NCBI RefSeq assembly: GCF_014268805.2
Contig: NZ_JABWRF020000001.1
Span: forward strand, 1-64,000
From: Pseudomonas farsensis
GTDB lineage: Bacteria; Pseudomonadota; Gammaproteobacteria; Pseudomonadales; Pseudomonadaceae
Length of the DNA: 64,000 nucleotides
Direction: 5' to 3'
Position 1 is the first letter of the stretch, and each line of letters opens with the position of its first letter. Of the stretch, positions 18,314 to 33,176 are shown in pieces. The notes under the pieces are model-generated. The model did not search any database, was not told where the DNA came from, and saw nothing but the letters and a program-made list of their open reading frames with translations. The position numbers were made by a program, and so were the translations under genes.

Positions 18314-19258
18314 TCAGGCCTGGGGCCAGAACGCACGAATACCCGCCACACCCTGGCCGCCAACCGCCCAGGCCTGCTCGCGCTCAGCCGGCCCTACCCC
18401 ACCTAGCAGGTACACCGGGCGGCTGAAGCCACTGACCAGGCGCTGCGCCTCATCCCAGCCCAGCGGCGCGGCGTCGGGGTGAGTCTGGGTCGCCTGCACC
18501 GGCGACAGCGTGACGAAATCGACCCCCATCTGCTCGGCCAGGGCAAGCTCTTCGGCGTTATGGCAGGACGCGGCCAGCCAGCGATCCTGTGGGAATGGCC
18601 GGCCTTTGGCGGCGTACTTGCGCAACTGGGCTGCCGTGAGGTGCCAACCTGCTGCCGGGAAGTCGCCCAACCACTCCAGCGGGCCTTTGAGCATCAATTG
18701 CGCCTTGCCTGCGCACAGGCCGACCGCATCCACCGCCACATCGCGGTACTTGGGGTCATACATGTCCGGGGCGCGCAGTTGCACCAGCTTGATGCCGCTG
18801 GCCACCGCCTTCTGGATGCCCTTGAGCATCTGCGGCACTTCGAGGCCATCGGGGGTAATCAGGTACTGGTCCGGCAAGCGCGCGGCGGCAACGATCGGCT
18901 TGTTGGCCTCAGGAAATTCGTACTGGCCCAGCTCACGCGGCGCCACCCAGGCCAACGGCTGGCCCTCGACGCCGCGGGGCTCGCCGCTGAAGGCTGAGAC
19001 CTCGCGCACGTCCAGCAACACTTGCTTGTCGGGGTAGTCATGGCTGACCTTGATCAACGGCCGCGAATGGCTGACCTCGATACCCAGTTCTTCGCGCAGC
19101 TCACGGGCCAGGGCCGCCTCAGGGCTCTCGCCCTGCTCGACCTTGCCACCGGGAAACTCCCACAGCCCGCCCTGATGCTGGGTATCGGCGCGACGGGCAA
19201 TGAGGATGCGCCCATCGGTGCCACGGATGACTGCTGCTACCACATGAATCCGCTTCAC
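18314..19258 (-). CDS. MutT Nudix hydrolase fused to ThiE-like domain
   Basis: A 314-residue two-domain protein. The N-terminal MutT domain (about 1-130) carries the Nudix box GGKVEQGESPEAALARELREELGI and should sanitise 8-oxo-dGTP. The C-terminal part (about 135-310) is a TIM-barrel thiamine-phosphate-synthase/TenI-like domain (KLVQLRAPDMYDP, DFVTLSPVQATQTHP, VYLLGGVGPAE). The fusion is common in gamma-proteobacteria, and the catalytic status of the second domain is unclear. Translation starts at a GTG (19258). It follows argJ after a terminator-like hairpin. Confidence 0.88.
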   Translation of the reverse strand: MKRIHVVAAVIRGTDGRILIARRADTQHQGGLWEFPGGKVEQGESPEAALARELREELGIEVSHSRPLIKVSHDYPDKQVLLDVREVSAFSGEPRGVEGQPLAWVAPRELGQYEFPEANKPIVAAARLPDQYLITPDGLEVPQMLKGIQKAVASGIKLVQLRAPDMYDPKYRDVAVDAVGLCAGKAQLMLKGPLEWLGDFPAAGWHLTAAQLRKYAAKGRPFPQDRWLAASCHNAEELALAEQMGVDFVTLSPVQATQTHPDAAPLGWDEAQRLVSGFSRPVYLLGGVGPAEREQAWAVGGQGVAGIRAFWPQA

Positions 19259-19270
19259 CCTTTACACTCC

Positions 19271-19308
19271 AAAAAAGCCCAGCCGCGGACCTTGCGGCCT
19301 GCGGCTGG
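19271..19308 (-). terminator. argJ terminator
   Basis: On the minus strand CCAGCCGC pairs with GCGGCTGG, followed by GGCTTTTTT. It lies 40 bases after the argJ stop and just before the MutT/ThiE-like gene. Confidence 0.75.
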
Positions 19309-19347
19309 TAGATGGTTTCGATACAGGCCCACGCACGGGCCGCAAGA

Positions 19348-20565
19348 TCAGGTCCGGTATTCGGCGTTGATCTTCACGTACTCGTGGGACAGGTCGGTGG
19401 TCCAGATGGTTTCGCTGCACTGGCCACGGCCAAGCTCGATCCGAATGGTGATTTCTTCCTGGGCCATGACCGCGGAGCCTTGCTCTTCGGTGTAGCTCGG
19501 GCTGCGGCCGCCTTTGCTGGCGATGCAGACATCACCCAAGAACACGTCGATCAGGCTGACATCCAGTTGCGGCACACCGGCGCGGCCAACGGCTGCGAGG
19601 ATACGGCCCCAGTTGGGGTCGGAGGCGAACAGTGCGGTCTTGATCAGCGGCGAGTGGGCCACGGCGTAGCCGACGTCCAGGCATTCCTGGTGGTTGCCAC
19701 CACCGTTGACCTGCACGGTGACGAACTTGGTAGCACCTTCGCCGTCACGGACGATGGCCTGGGCCACGTCCATGCACACTTCAAACACTGCTTTTTTCAG
19801 CGCATCGAACAGCTCGCCGCGCGCTTCGGTCACTTCAGGCACATCGGCCTTGCCGGTGGCGATCAGCATGCAGCAGTCGTTGGTCGAGGTGTCGCCATCG
19901 ATGGTGATGCGGTTGAACGACTTGTTGGCGCCGTCGAGCATCAGGTCCTTGAGCACTGCCGGGGCAACCTTGGCGTCGGTTGCGATGTAGCCGAGCATGG
20001 TGGCCATGTTCGGGCGGATCATGCCCGCGCCTTTGCTGATACCGGTGACGGTGATGGTCTTGCCATCGAACTGGAACTGACGGCTGGCGCCCTTGGGCAG
20101 CGTGTCAGTGGTCATGATGCCGGTGGCGGCTTCTGCCCAGTGGTTCTCGGACAGGTTGTCCAGAGCGGCCTGCAGCGCGCCTTCGATTTTTTCGACCGGC
20201 AGCGGCTCACCGATTACCCCGGTGGAGAACGGCAATACCGATTCGGCAGGCACATCGGCAAGCTCGGCGAGCTTGGCGCAGGTGCGCTCGGCGGCGGCCA
20301 GGCCCGGAGCGCCGGTCCCGGCATTGGCGTTGCCGGTGTTGGTCAGCAGGTAGCGCACGGTGCCCTGAACACGCTGCTTGCTGAGGATCACCGGGGCGGC
20401 GCAGAAGGCGTTGAGGGTGAACACACCTGCCACGCTTGAGCCTTCGGCGCAGCGCATGACAACCACGTCCTTGCGCCCAGGGCGCTTGATGCCGGCCGAG
20501 GCGATGCCGAGTTCAAAGCCGGGAACCGGGTGCAGAGTGGGCAGGGGACCAAGACCAACAGCCAT
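19348..20565 (-). CDS. argJ: bifunctional glutamate N-acetyltransferase / ornithine acetyltransferase ArgJ
   Basis: A 405-residue enzyme of arginine synthesis that moves the acetyl group from N-acetylornithine to glutamate. The precursor self-cleaves between Ala188 and Thr189 in [12 protein letters not shown], and the new N-terminal Thr is the nucleophile. Other conserved parts are [31 protein letters not shown] and SDPNWGRI. The length is normal. It lies 156 bases downstream of secA on the same strand, with a family B repeat pair between, and ends at its own terminator. Confidence 0.95.
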   Translation of the reverse strand: MAVGLGPLPTLHPVPGFELGIASAGIKRPGRKDVVVMRCAEGSSVAGVFTLNAFCAAPVILSKQRVQGTVRYLLTNTGNANAGTGAPGLAAAERTCAKLAELADVPAESVLPFSTGVIGEPLPVEKIEGALQAALDNLSENHWAEAATGIMTTDTLPKGASRQFQFDGKTITVTGISKGAGMIRPNMATMLGYIATDAKVAPAVLKDLMLDGANKSFNRITIDGDTSTNDCCMLIATGKADVPEVTEARGELFDALKKAVFEVCMDVAQAIVRDGEGATKFVTVQVNGGGNHQECLDVGYAVAHSPLIKTALFASDPNWGRILAAVGRAGVPQLDVSLIDVFLGDVCIASKGGRSPSYTEEQGSAVMAQEEITIRIELGRGQCSETIWTTDLSHEYVKINAEYRT

Positions 20566-20605
20566 GTAAGCGCTCCTAGAGAATATGGGATGGGGGGCGC
20601 TGTGC

Positions 20606-20683
20606 GCCCCTTTCGCGGCACAAGGCCGCCCCTACAGGTGTATTGCAATGCCCTGTAGGAGCGGCCTTGTGCCGCGAAGGGGC
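20606..20683. repeat. REP-type inverted pair, family B
   Basis: Left arm 20606-20638 and right arm 20652-20683 face each other, sharing GTAGGAGCGGCCTTGTG and CGCGAAGGGG-type inner sequence with the pair at 8326-8438. It lies between secA and argJ and may stabilise or terminate the secA message. Confidence 0.8.
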
Positions 20684-20721
20684 CGCGATTCGGCCCCGGG
20701 ATGTTTCAAACCGGGTTCAGA

Positions 20722-23457
<2,736 letters not shown>

Positions 23458-23771
23458 ATCGGCAGGATCTTCCACACGTAGGGATGGAGGGCGGCCCCAT
23501 GAGTCGCCCGTGCAGCCCAGAGGCCGCATGCGAACGAGCATTCTACCCGGAAACGATGGTGAGGAAAGTGGTGGATTTCCACGATACTGGCACAGCGTAT
23601 TTATGGGGCCTGACTAAGATAGGGGCTTTTCCCCCAAGTTCAAGGTATGTGCACATGAAACGTTGCAGCCGTGACTTGCATCAGTGCCGCCGGGCAGCCC
23701 TGGCGGTGAGGCCTGATATACACGGCAGCCCATCTGTTAGACTGCCGATCTTGTAACCAGCTGCGACCCCC
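23458..23771. other. divergent secA/dciA intergenic region
   Basis: This 314-base stretch holds no convincing gene. A TAGAAT sequence (complement of 23540-23545) could be the -10 of a secA promoter with a leader of about 75 bases, but no good -35 is seen. A 90-codon open frame on the plus strand has no start signal or family resemblance. No repeat or strong hairpin was found. Confidence 0.5.
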
Positions 23772-24239
23772 ATGGCCTACAAACCTCCCTCCGCCAGCCC
23801 TCCTGCCGCCCTGCTGCGCAAAGCGCGGCCGCTGCGCCTGATGCTCAACCAGGCTGAACGCCTGGAGCACTTGCAGCGCCTGCTGGAGAGCCAGCTGCAA
23901 CCGGCTGCCCGCGAGCACTGCCATGTGGCCTCGTGGAAAGAAGGCACTCTGCTGCTGGTGGTGACCGACGGCCACTGGGCCACCCGGCTGCGCTACCAGC
24001 AGAAGCGCCTGCAGCGCCAGCTACTTGAGATGGACGCCTTCGCCAACCTCACGCGCATTCTGTTCAAGGTGCAGCCGCCGCTGGTGCCCGCCAAACGCGA
24101 AGGGCATGGGCCGGCGCTTTCGGAGCGTGCAGCGCAGGAGATTCGCGGCTCAGCGGAGGGGATCAGTGACCCGAAGCTGCGTGCGGCGCTTGAAAGGTTG
24201 GCTGCTCATGCCAACCTCAAGCCTGGGTCAACAGGCTGA
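23772..24239 (+). CDS. dciA: DciA-like replicative helicase operator (DUF721)
   Basis: A 155-residue DUF721 protein. The family member DciA is the ancestral loader/operator of the DnaB helicase in bacteria that lack DnaC, including Pseudomonas. The N-terminal KH-like domain (about 20-110) shows the family pattern ending CHVASWKEGTLLLVVTDGHWATRLRYQQKRLQRQL; the C-terminal part is charged and probably flexible. Its place between lpxC and secA is conserved in Pseudomonas, though here an extra gene intervenes on the lpxC side. It is divergent from secA. Confidence 0.85.
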   Translation: MAYKPPSASPPAALLRKARPLRLMLNQAERLEHLQRLLESQLQPAAREHCHVASWKEGTLLLVVTDGHWATRLRYQQKRLQRQLLEMDAFANLTRILFKVQPPLVPAKREGHGPALSERAAQEIRGSAEGISDPKLRAALERLAAHANLKPGSTG

Positions 24240-24333
24240 AGCGTCACCCTCGCCTACCTGATAGTTTTGCCAGTTTTACCTCCCACTCCAAAATGCTCGA
24301 ATGGGCTCGTACCCCCCTTACGGAGCGAGTTTC

Positions 24334-25218
24334 ATGACCCAATATTGCGATTACACCTCATTCGAGTCTTCTACTGACCCATGGAATGACTGGGTCAAAG
24401 GCGCCAATGGCCAAGCACTCGCCCTGGGCGAAGAGAATGGAAACTATTATGCGTTCTTCCGCCCTATGGGTAACCTACAAGGAAAGATCCTGGAAAAAAA
24501 GCTCACCCAATTAGTTGCCAACGAGAAATACCGCGTATCCATCAGAGTCAGGCGCGTCAATGATCAAGCCAAATACCCGTCAATAACCTGGCGTATGGAT
24601 GAAATCCCTTTGGGGAGCGCGACCCCCTTATACGACCGCGAATGGCACGTGATCAGAACGGACTTCGTAGCGAAAGACGGCCCACAAATGCTGGCCTTAA
24701 TTGGTAGTGACAGCGTGGGTAGTGGAGAAAGCGCCGACTTTTGGTTCGATGACATCCGTATCTACCCCGCCAACATGCATGAAGACTTCGAAGACAGCCT
24801 CGGCGGCATCGTCAAACCCGGCGAGACGCTCGATCAAGGTGCACTAATCATATCGCTGCCCCCCACCTCAACCAACGACGTGGGCATTCAAACACACACA
24901 CTTTCGGTTGACGGAAAACTCGAAGGTCAGGGCCTGGCCTTGAACCGCAACGTTGCGGCCAACCTGCCCGAGCAGGAAGTTACAATTGAACTCAAAGGGG
25001 AGTACTCCAATGTGGAGTTCAGCTGGACATGGATTAGCCAGCGAGGCGAGGTGAGGTTCTACGGCCCCGGCCAAAAGCTCCTCGGGCAATCCGAGGTACT
25101 GCCCATCAACGGCGCGCATCAAAATGTGTCGTTCAAAGCCGAACAGGGCGATTACGTCACTGGAATGGTGATCACCGCCCGTGACTTCAGCTACCTGGAC
25201 TTTTTCCGTTTCAGCTGA
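24334..25218 (+). CDS. hypothetical beta-sandwich protein, accessory
   Basis: A 294-residue protein I do not recognise. Two likely beta-sandwich modules are visible: residues about 1-150 resemble carbohydrate-binding-type folds (KYRVSIRVRR, ITWRMDE, SADFWFDDIRIY), and about 155-294 form a second beta-rich part ending VITARDFSYLDFFRFS. There is no signal peptide, membrane segment or catalytic motif. The start at 24334 has GGAG eight bases upstream. Codon use (AGA, AGG, ATA, CTA) and lower GC differ from the flanking core genes, suggesting gain by transfer. It is inserted between dciA and lpxC, which are normally adjacent, and is convergent with lpxC. A sugar-binding role would be speculation. 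Confidence 0.75.
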   Translation: MTQYCDYTSFESSTDPWNDWVKGANGQALALGEENGNYYAFFRPMGNLQGKILEKKLTQLVANEKYRVSIRVRRVNDQAKYPSITWRMDEIPLGSATPLYDREWHVIRTDFVAKDGPQMLALIGSDSVGSGESADFWFDDIRIYPANMHEDFEDSLGGIVKPGETLDQGALIISLPPTSTNDVGIQTHTLSVDGKLEGQGLALNRNVAANLPEQEVTIELKGEYSNVEFSWTWISQRGEVRFYGPGQKLLGQSEVLPINGAHQNVSFKAEQGDYVTGMVITARDFSYLDFFRFS

Positions 25219-25230
25219 AGCGCGCACATA

Positions 25231-25256
25231 ATAAAAGGCCACCCGAAGGTGGCCTT
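25231..25256 (-). terminator. lpxC terminator
   Basis: On the minus strand AAGGCCACC, the tetraloop TTCG, then GGTGGCCTT and TTATTAT. It lies 24 bases after the lpxC stop and closes the dcw-lpxC block. It has no U-run on the plus side. Confidence 0.85.
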
Positions 25257-25279
25257 GATCAACTAGAGAGTGTTCGAAC

Positions 25280-26191
25280 TTACACAGCCGCAACAGGGCG
25301 CATGTAGGAGATCGGTGCCGTACTGGCATCTTCGAATGTAACCACTTCCCAGGCGTCGGTTTCTGCGATCAGCTTGCGCAGCAGCTGGTTGTTGAGCGAG
25401 TGGCCGGACTTGTAGCCCTTGAACTCGCCAATCAGGCTGTTGCCCAGCAGATAAAGATCGCCGATGGCGTCGAGAATCTTGTGCTTGACGAATTCGTCAT
25501 CGGAACGAAGGCCGTCTTCGTTGAGCACACCGGTTTCGTCGACGACGATGGCGTTTTCAACACTGCCGCCCAGCGCAAGGTTGTGCTTGCGCAGGTACTC
25601 GATGTCACGCATGAAACCGAAGGTGCGGGCGCGGCTGACTTCCTTGACGAACGAGGTGCTGGAGAAGTCTACGACTGCACTTTGGGTCTGGCCCTTGAGG
25701 ACCGGGTGATCGAAGTCGATCTCGAAGCTCACCTTGAACCCTTCGAAAGGCAGGAAAGTGGCGCGCTTGTCGCCCTCCTCCACTGTTACTTCACGCAGGA
25801 TACGGATGAACTTCTTGGCAGCGTCCTGTTCTTCCAGGCCTGCCGATTGGATCAGGAATACAAAGGGACCGGCGCTGCCATCCATGATCGGCACTTCCGA
25901 GGCGGAGAGCTCGACGTAGGCGTTATCGATGCCCAGGCCCGCCATGGCGGAAAGCAGGTGCTCGACCGTATCAACCTTGACGTCACCGTTGACCAACGTG
26001 GTGGACATGGTGGTCTCGCCAACATTGGCCGCGCGCGCCGGAATTTCGACCACAGGGTCGAGGTCGGCGCGACGGAAGACGATGCCGGTGTCCACAGGCG
26101 CAGGCTTGAGGGTCAGGTAGACCTTCTCCCCAGAGTGCAGACCGACACCTGTGGCACGGATGGTATTCTTCAGGGTGCGTTGTTTAATCAT
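25280..26191 (-). CDS. lpxC: UDP-3-O-acyl-N-acetylglucosamine deacetylase LpxC
   Basis: A 303-residue zinc deacetylase that performs the committed step of lipid A synthesis. It starts [24 protein letters not shown]. The zinc ligand in [20 protein letters not shown] (His near 78) and the later pair in [15 protein letters not shown] (near 237-241) are present, as is the active-site [12 protein letters not shown]. The length is standard. The C terminus (RPVAAV) is the region recognised by FtsH in E. coli; here it is short and hydrophobic. It is the last gene of the block, 112 bases after ftsZ, and probably also has its own promoter. Confidence 0.97.
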   Translation of the reverse strand: MIKQRTLKNTIRATGVGLHSGEKVYLTLKPAPVDTGIVFRRADLDPVVEIPARAANVGETTMSTTLVNGDVKVDTVEHLLSAMAGLGIDNAYVELSASEVPIMDGSAGPFVFLIQSAGLEEQDAAKKFIRILREVTVEEGDKRATFLPFEGFKVSFEIDFDHPVLKGQTQSAVVDFSSTSFVKEVSRARTFGFMRDIEYLRKHNLALGGSVENAIVVDETGVLNEDGLRSDDEFVKHKILDAIGDLYLLGNSLIGEFKGYKSGHSLNNQLLRKLIAETDAWEVVTFEDASTAPISYMRPVAAV

Positions 26192-26303
26192 GGCATTGGC
26201 CGCTTCAGCGCAAATTGCGAACAGGTATCAACAAAGGCTGGGGATAATAACAGACCCGACCTTTGCTGAATACCAATCACCCCTATACCCCTGATAAATT
26301 CCA

Positions 26304-27500
26304 TTAATCGGCCTGACGACGCAGGAATGCCGGGATATCCAGGTAGTCCAGGTCATCCTGAGGGTTCAGCTTGGCCGCTGCGGCAGCACCGGCGTGGGCC
26401 TGGTTGCGCATTACAGTCGGGCGCTCGAGGTCACGGTAGTTGACTGCTGGCTGCTCCTGGCGAGCCGGGGCCGGGTTAGAGGCCTCGTACGCCTGCTGAG
26501 CGGTCTGCAGGGTGTTGTCGACGATCTTGACCGGCTTCTCGATGCGCGCACCCAGGCCCGTGGCCACAACGGTAACGTGCAGCTCGTCGCGCATGTCGGG
26601 GTCGATCACAGTGCCGACCTTGACCATCGCGTGGTCGGAGGCGAAGGCTTCGATGATGCTACCCACATCGGAGTACTCACCCAGCGACAGGTCAGGACCT
26701 GCGGTGATGTTCACCAGGATGCCGCGGGCGCCCTGCAGGTTGACGTCTTCGAGCAGCGGGTTGCGGATTGCCGCTTCGGTGGCTTCGCGAGCGCGGTTCG
26801 GGCCGCTGGCGCAACCAGTCCCCATCATCGCCATGCCCATTTCGCTCATCACGGTGCGCACGTCGGCAAAGTCGACGTTGATCATGCCTGGGCGCTTGAT
26901 GATGTCGGAGATACCGCGCACGGCACCGGCCAGCACGTCGTCAGCCTTGGCGAAGGCGGACAGCAGGCTTGCATCCTTGCCCAGGATGGTCAGCAGCTTC
27001 TCGTTGGGGATGGTGATCAGCGAGTCGACGCTGTCCGCCAGCATACGGATGCCTTCATCGGCGATCTGCATGCGCTTGCGGCCTTCGAACGGGAACGGAC
27101 GGGTCACCACCGCAACGGTGAGGATGCCCATTTCCTTGGCCACTTCGGCGATGATCGGCGCAGCACCGGTACCGGTACCGCCACCCATGCCGGTGGTGAT
27201 GAAGACCATGTTGGTGCCTTGCAGCACTTCAGCGATGCGCTCACGGTCTTCCAGCGCGGCCTGACGACCGACTTCTGGATTCGCGCCTGCACCCAGGCCT
27301 TTGGTCACGCCGGTACCCAGCTGCAGAATGGTGCGAGCACCAATATTCTTCAGCGCCTGGGCATCGGTGTTGGCGCAGATGAACTCGACGCCTTCAATGT
27401 TGCTTTTGACCATGTGGTTAACGGCGTTGCCGCCACCACCGCCGACGCCGATCACCTTGATGACCGGGCTTTGCGGGACGTTGTCTACGAGCTCGAACAT
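26304..27500 (-). CDS. ftsZ: cell division GTPase FtsZ
   Basis: A 398-residue tubulin homologue that forms the division ring. The GTP-binding signature GGGTGTGAAP is near residues 105-115, the T7 loop (NVDFADVRTVM) contacts the next subunit, and the flexible linker ends in the conserved tail DDLDYLDIPAFLRRQAD that binds FtsA, ZipA and other partners. It is 55 bases downstream of ftsA in the standard ftsQ-ftsA-ftsZ order. Length and motifs are normal. Confidence 0.98.
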   Translation of the reverse strand: MFELVDNVPQSPVIKVIGVGGGGGNAVNHMVKSNIEGVEFICANTDAQALKNIGARTILQLGTGVTKGLGAGANPEVGRQAALEDRERIAEVLQGTNMVFITTGMGGGTGTGAAPIIAEVAKEMGILTVAVVTRPFPFEGRKRMQIADEGIRMLADSVDSLITIPNEKLLTILGKDASLLSAFAKADDVLAGAVRGISDIIKRPGMINVDFADVRTVMSEMGMAMMGTGCASGPNRAREATEAAIRNPLLEDVNLQGARGILVNITAGPDLSLGEYSDVGSIIEAFASDHAMVKVGTVIDPDMRDELHVTVVATGLGARIEKPVKIVDNTLQTAQQAYEASNPAPARQEQPAVNYRDLERPTVMRNQAHAGAAAAAKLNPQDDLDYLDIPAFLRRQAD

Positions 27501-27555
27501 TTTCCCTCTCCTTACAGTTCTCTAGTTGTCGCGCCTACCACTACTGCTTTGAAAC

Positions 27556-28812
27556 TTAGAAGTTGCCCTGAACCCAACGCTTGAGACGCTCAAGCACCGG
27601 GGCCTTCGGTTCATCGCCATAGCTGTTGCTGCTGCTGTTGCCGGTCAGGGGCAGGTCTTCGGACTGCTTGTGCAGGCCGTAGGTGAGCAAGCCCACGCCG
27701 GTGGAATAGATCGGGTTGCGCACCACGTCGCTCAGCCCCCGAACGCTGTGTGGTACGCCCAGGCGTACCGGCATGTGGAAGATTTCTTCGGCAAGCTCGA
27801 CGGCGCCTTCCATCTTGGCGGTGCCGCCCGTCAGGACGATGCCGGCCGGGACCAGGTCTTCGTAGCCACTGCGACGCAGCTCGGCCTGGATCAAGGTGAA
27901 CAGCTCGTCGTAACGCGGCTCTACCACTTCGGCCAGGGCCTGGCGGGACAGCTCGCGCGGTGGGCGGTCACCCACGCTTGGCACTTTGATGGTTTCACCG
28001 GCGCCGGCCAGTTTGGCCAGGGCGCAGGCGTAGCGAATCTTGATTTCCTCGGCGTACTGCGTGGGTGTGCGCAGGGCCATGGCGATGTCGTTGGTGACCT
28101 GGTCGCCGGCAATCGGGATGACCGCGGTGTGGCGGATGGCGCCTTCGGTGAAGATGGCGATATCGGTGGTACCACCACCGATGTCGACAATGCACACGCC
28201 CAGTTCTTTCTCGTCATCGGTCAATACCGAATAGGCCGAAGCCAGTTGCTCGAGAATGATGTCGTCGATTTCGAGGCCGCAGCGGCGCACGCATTTTTCG
28301 ATGTTCTGCGCCGCATTGACCGCGCAGGTGACCACGTGCACCTTGGCCTCAAGGCGCACGCCCGACATGCCCAGTGGCTCACGCACGCCTTCCTGGTTGT
28401 CGATAACGTAGTCCTGCGGCAGGGTGTGCAGCACCCGCTGGTCAGCCGGGATGGCCACGGCCTGGGCGGCGTCAAGTACGCGCTCAAGGTCGGCCATGCT
28501 CACTTCACGGTCGCGGATGGCGACGATGCCGTGGGAGTTGAGGCTGCGGATGTGGTTGCCGGCCACGCCGACGAACGCCGAGTGGATGCGGCAGCCGGCC
28601 ATCAGTTGGGCCTCTTCCACGGCGCGCTGGATCGACTGCACGGTGGACTCGATATTCACCACCACGCCCTTCTTCAGGCCGCGCGATGGGTGGGTACCGA
28701 TACCAACGATCTCCAGGGTGCCGTCTTCGCCGACTTCGCCGACCAGTGCCACCACCTTGGAGGTGCCAATGTCGAGCCCGACGATCATTTTGCCGCTATG
28801 CGCGTTTGCCAT
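27556..28812 (-). CDS. ftsA: cell division protein FtsA
   Basis: A 418-residue actin-like ATPase that tethers FtsZ to the membrane. The phosphate-binding segments are VGLDIGTSKVVALVGEV near the start and CIVDIGGGTTDIAIF, with GIVLTGGTAKMEGAVELAEE later. The C-terminal amphipathic helix LERLKRWVQGNF is the membrane anchor. The start at 28812 (MANAHSGKMIV) is the family start; the frame continues upstream into ftsQ. It is 14 bases after ftsQ. Confidence 0.97.
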   Translation of the reverse strand: MANAHSGKMIVGLDIGTSKVVALVGEVGEDGTLEIVGIGTHPSRGLKKGVVVNIESTVQSIQRAVEEAQLMAGCRIHSAFVGVAGNHIRSLNSHGIVAIRDREVSMADLERVLDAAQAVAIPADQRVLHTLPQDYVIDNQEGVREPLGMSGVRLEAKVHVVTCAVNAAQNIEKCVRRCGLEIDDIILEQLASAYSVLTDDEKELGVCIVDIGGGTTDIAIFTEGAIRHTAVIPIAGDQVTNDIAMALRTPTQYAEEIKIRYACALAKLAGAGETIKVPSVGDRPPRELSRQALAEVVEPRYDELFTLIQAELRRSGYEDLVPAGIVLTGGTAKMEGAVELAEEIFHMPVRLGVPHSVRGLSDVVRNPIYSTGVGLLTYGLHKQSEDLPLTGNSSSNSYGDEPKAPVLERLKRWVQGNF

Positions 28813-28826
28813 GGTCCTGCCTCTCT

Positions 28827-29696
28827 CTAATTCTTCGCAACGGCGGGTTGGGCCGTCGTCGGTGCAATCGGTTCCCGCCAACCAACGGCCAGGCCATTGG
28901 AATAACGCAGATCGATGCGGGCGATATTGGTGATCTGGTCTTTAAGCGTCTTGTCGTAAATGGCAATGAAACGGCGCATCTTCTCCACCAGATGGTCGCG
29001 CCCCAGCAACAGCTCGATGCCCGGCCCGGCGCTGCCTGCGCCAGTGGTCAGGAACCAGCTGCCCCGCTCGCGCAGCTCAAGGCGCGCGATGGAAAAGCCC
29101 ATGGGGCGCAGCATCTGGCTCAATACCTGATACTGCTGCATGACTTGCTGTTGCGCCCGCTGCGGCCCGAACAGCTGCGGCAGGTGCTCGTAGTTGGCCA
29201 GCTCACGCGGGGTGAAGGCCTGGCCCTGGTTGTTGAGCAAGGCTTCATCGCCCCAGCGCGCCACCGGCAACTGTTCTTCAAGGCGCACCACCACCTCGTC
29301 CGGCCACACCCGGCGTACTTCGGCGTGGGCGATCCAGGGCATCTGCTCAAGCTCCACACGCATGGCCGTCAGGTCCACGGTGAAGAAGCTCGCCGCCACG
29401 TAAGGGGCAATCCGCTGCTGCACCGCCTGCTGGCTGATGTAGCTGAGGTCGCCCTGCACGGCGATCTTGGTGATCGGGCGGTCGGCGTACGGCATCAGGC
29501 GCACAGCCCCTTCATAAGCGCCAAAGCCTGCCGCCACCAGCAGCACCGGCCACAGCAGGCGCTTGAGGCCACCCAGGCCAGGCCTTGGCAGGCGCGCCGA
29601 TACCGGCTCATCGGCCGCCAGTCGGCTGGCACCACGCGGCACCGGCTTGCTACGGCCGGGTACGGGTTGCTGCTGACGTATCATCGCGCCTTGCAT
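28827..29696 (-). CDS. ftsQ: cell division protein FtsQ
   Basis: A 289-residue bitopic divisome protein. It has a cytoplasmic tail of about 45 residues with many Arg, one TM helix (about 46-66, [18 protein letters not shown]), the POTRA domain (about 75-145, [22 protein letters not shown]), and a beta domain to the C terminus that binds FtsL-FtsB. It starts six bases after ddlB and ends 14 bases before ftsA. Confidence 0.95.
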   Translation of the reverse strand: MQGAMIRQQQPVPGRSKPVPRGASRLAADEPVSARLPRPGLGGLKRLLWPVLLVAAGFGAYEGAVRLMPYADRPITKIAVQGDLSYISQQAVQQRIAPYVAASFFTVDLTAMRVELEQMPWIAHAEVRRVWPDEVVVRLEEQLPVARWGDEALLNNQGQAFTPRELANYEHLPQLFGPQRAQQQVMQQYQVLSQMLRPMGFSIARLELRERGSWFLTTGAGSAGPGIELLLGRDHLVEKMRRFIAIYDKTLKDQITNIARIDLRYSNGLAVGWREPIAPTTAQPAVAKN

Positions 29697-29702
29697 GGCT
29701 GG

Positions 29703-32096
<2,394 letters not shown>

Positions 32097-32104
<8 letters not shown>

Positions 32105-33176
32105 GGGCCACCTCCAGGCAGATATCGACCACGGTGCTGGTTGCAGCAGGTTTGGCCAGGCGGCGGGCAGTGCCAGCCATGGCGTTGAGTTTCTCGGGTT
32201 GCATCAGCACCTCGTTCAGGCGTTCAGCGAGTTGCGCTGCGCCAGTTGTCGCTTGTGGCATCAGGAAGGCAGCGCCCTCGTGAGCCAGGTATTGGGCGTT
32301 GTGGGTCTGGTGGTCGTCGATGGCGTGGGGCAACGGCACCAGCATCGACGGCAAGCCAGCGGCGGCCAGTTCACTGACAGTCAGCGCACCGGCGCGGCAG
32401 ACCACCAGGTCTGCCCAGCCATAGGCGTGCGCCATGTCCTTGATGAACGGCTCGACCTGCGCCTCGACACCGGCTTGCTGATAACGCTCGGCGGTAGCCG
32501 GTGCGTGATGCTTGCCAGCCTGGTGAAACACCTCGGGGCGCAGCGCTGCCGGCACTTCAGACAGGGCCTTAGGCAACAATTTGTTCAATGGTTCCGCGCC
32601 CAGGCTGCCACCCATCACCAGCAGGCGTGCACGGCGCTCGGCCAGCGGCGCGCGCTGGGCGTCCATGAACAGCTCCGGGCGGACCGGGTTGCCGGTGGTG
32701 CGCAGTTTTTCGCTGGCGGCAAACGTGGCCGGGAAGGCTTCACATACCCGGGCAGCGAACGGCAGCAGCAGGCGGTTGGTGGTGCCGGCGCGGGCGTTCT
32801 GCTCGTGGATCACCAACGGCACGCCGCACAGCCGCGCAGCCAGGCCGCCGGGGCCGGTGACGTAGCCACCAAAGCCGACCACACAGACCGGCTTGAGCTC
32901 GCGCACGATACGCCGGGCTTGCAGCACGGCCTTGACCAGCGTGAACGGCGCCTTGAGCAGCGAGAGCTTGCCCTTGCCGCGCAGGCCGGTGACCTGGATC
33001 AGGTGCAGCGCCAGCCCCGCCTGGGGCACCAGTTCGTTTTCGATGCCGCGTGGGGTGCCAAGCCAGTGCACGGTGTAGCCGCGCGCCTGGAACTCACGGG
33101 CGCAGGCCAGGGCCGGGAACACGTGGCCACCGGTACCGCCCGCCATGATCAGTACGTTCTTGCCATCAGCGGCCAT
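32097..33176 (-). CDS. murG: lipid II synthase MurG (GlcNAc transferase)
   Basis: A 359-residue GT-B glycosyltransferase that adds GlcNAc to lipid I at the inner face of the membrane. The glycine-rich [16 protein letters not shown] at the start, [16 protein letters not shown], the [11 protein letters not shown] loop and the donor-site [22 protein letters not shown] are all present. The start at 33176 ([14 protein letters not shown]) lies inside the end of ftsW (11-base overlap); the longer open frame to 33230 is not used by the family. Confidence 0.96.

Noticed and set aside
23484..23756. A 90-codon frame in the secA/dciA gap
   Set aside because: No ribosome site, no recognisable domain, and it spans the likely promoters of two divergent genes.
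24301..24333. Longer start for the accessory hypothetical gene
   Set aside because: The upstream ATG at 24301 lacks a ribosome site; GGAG is placed for the ATG at 24334.
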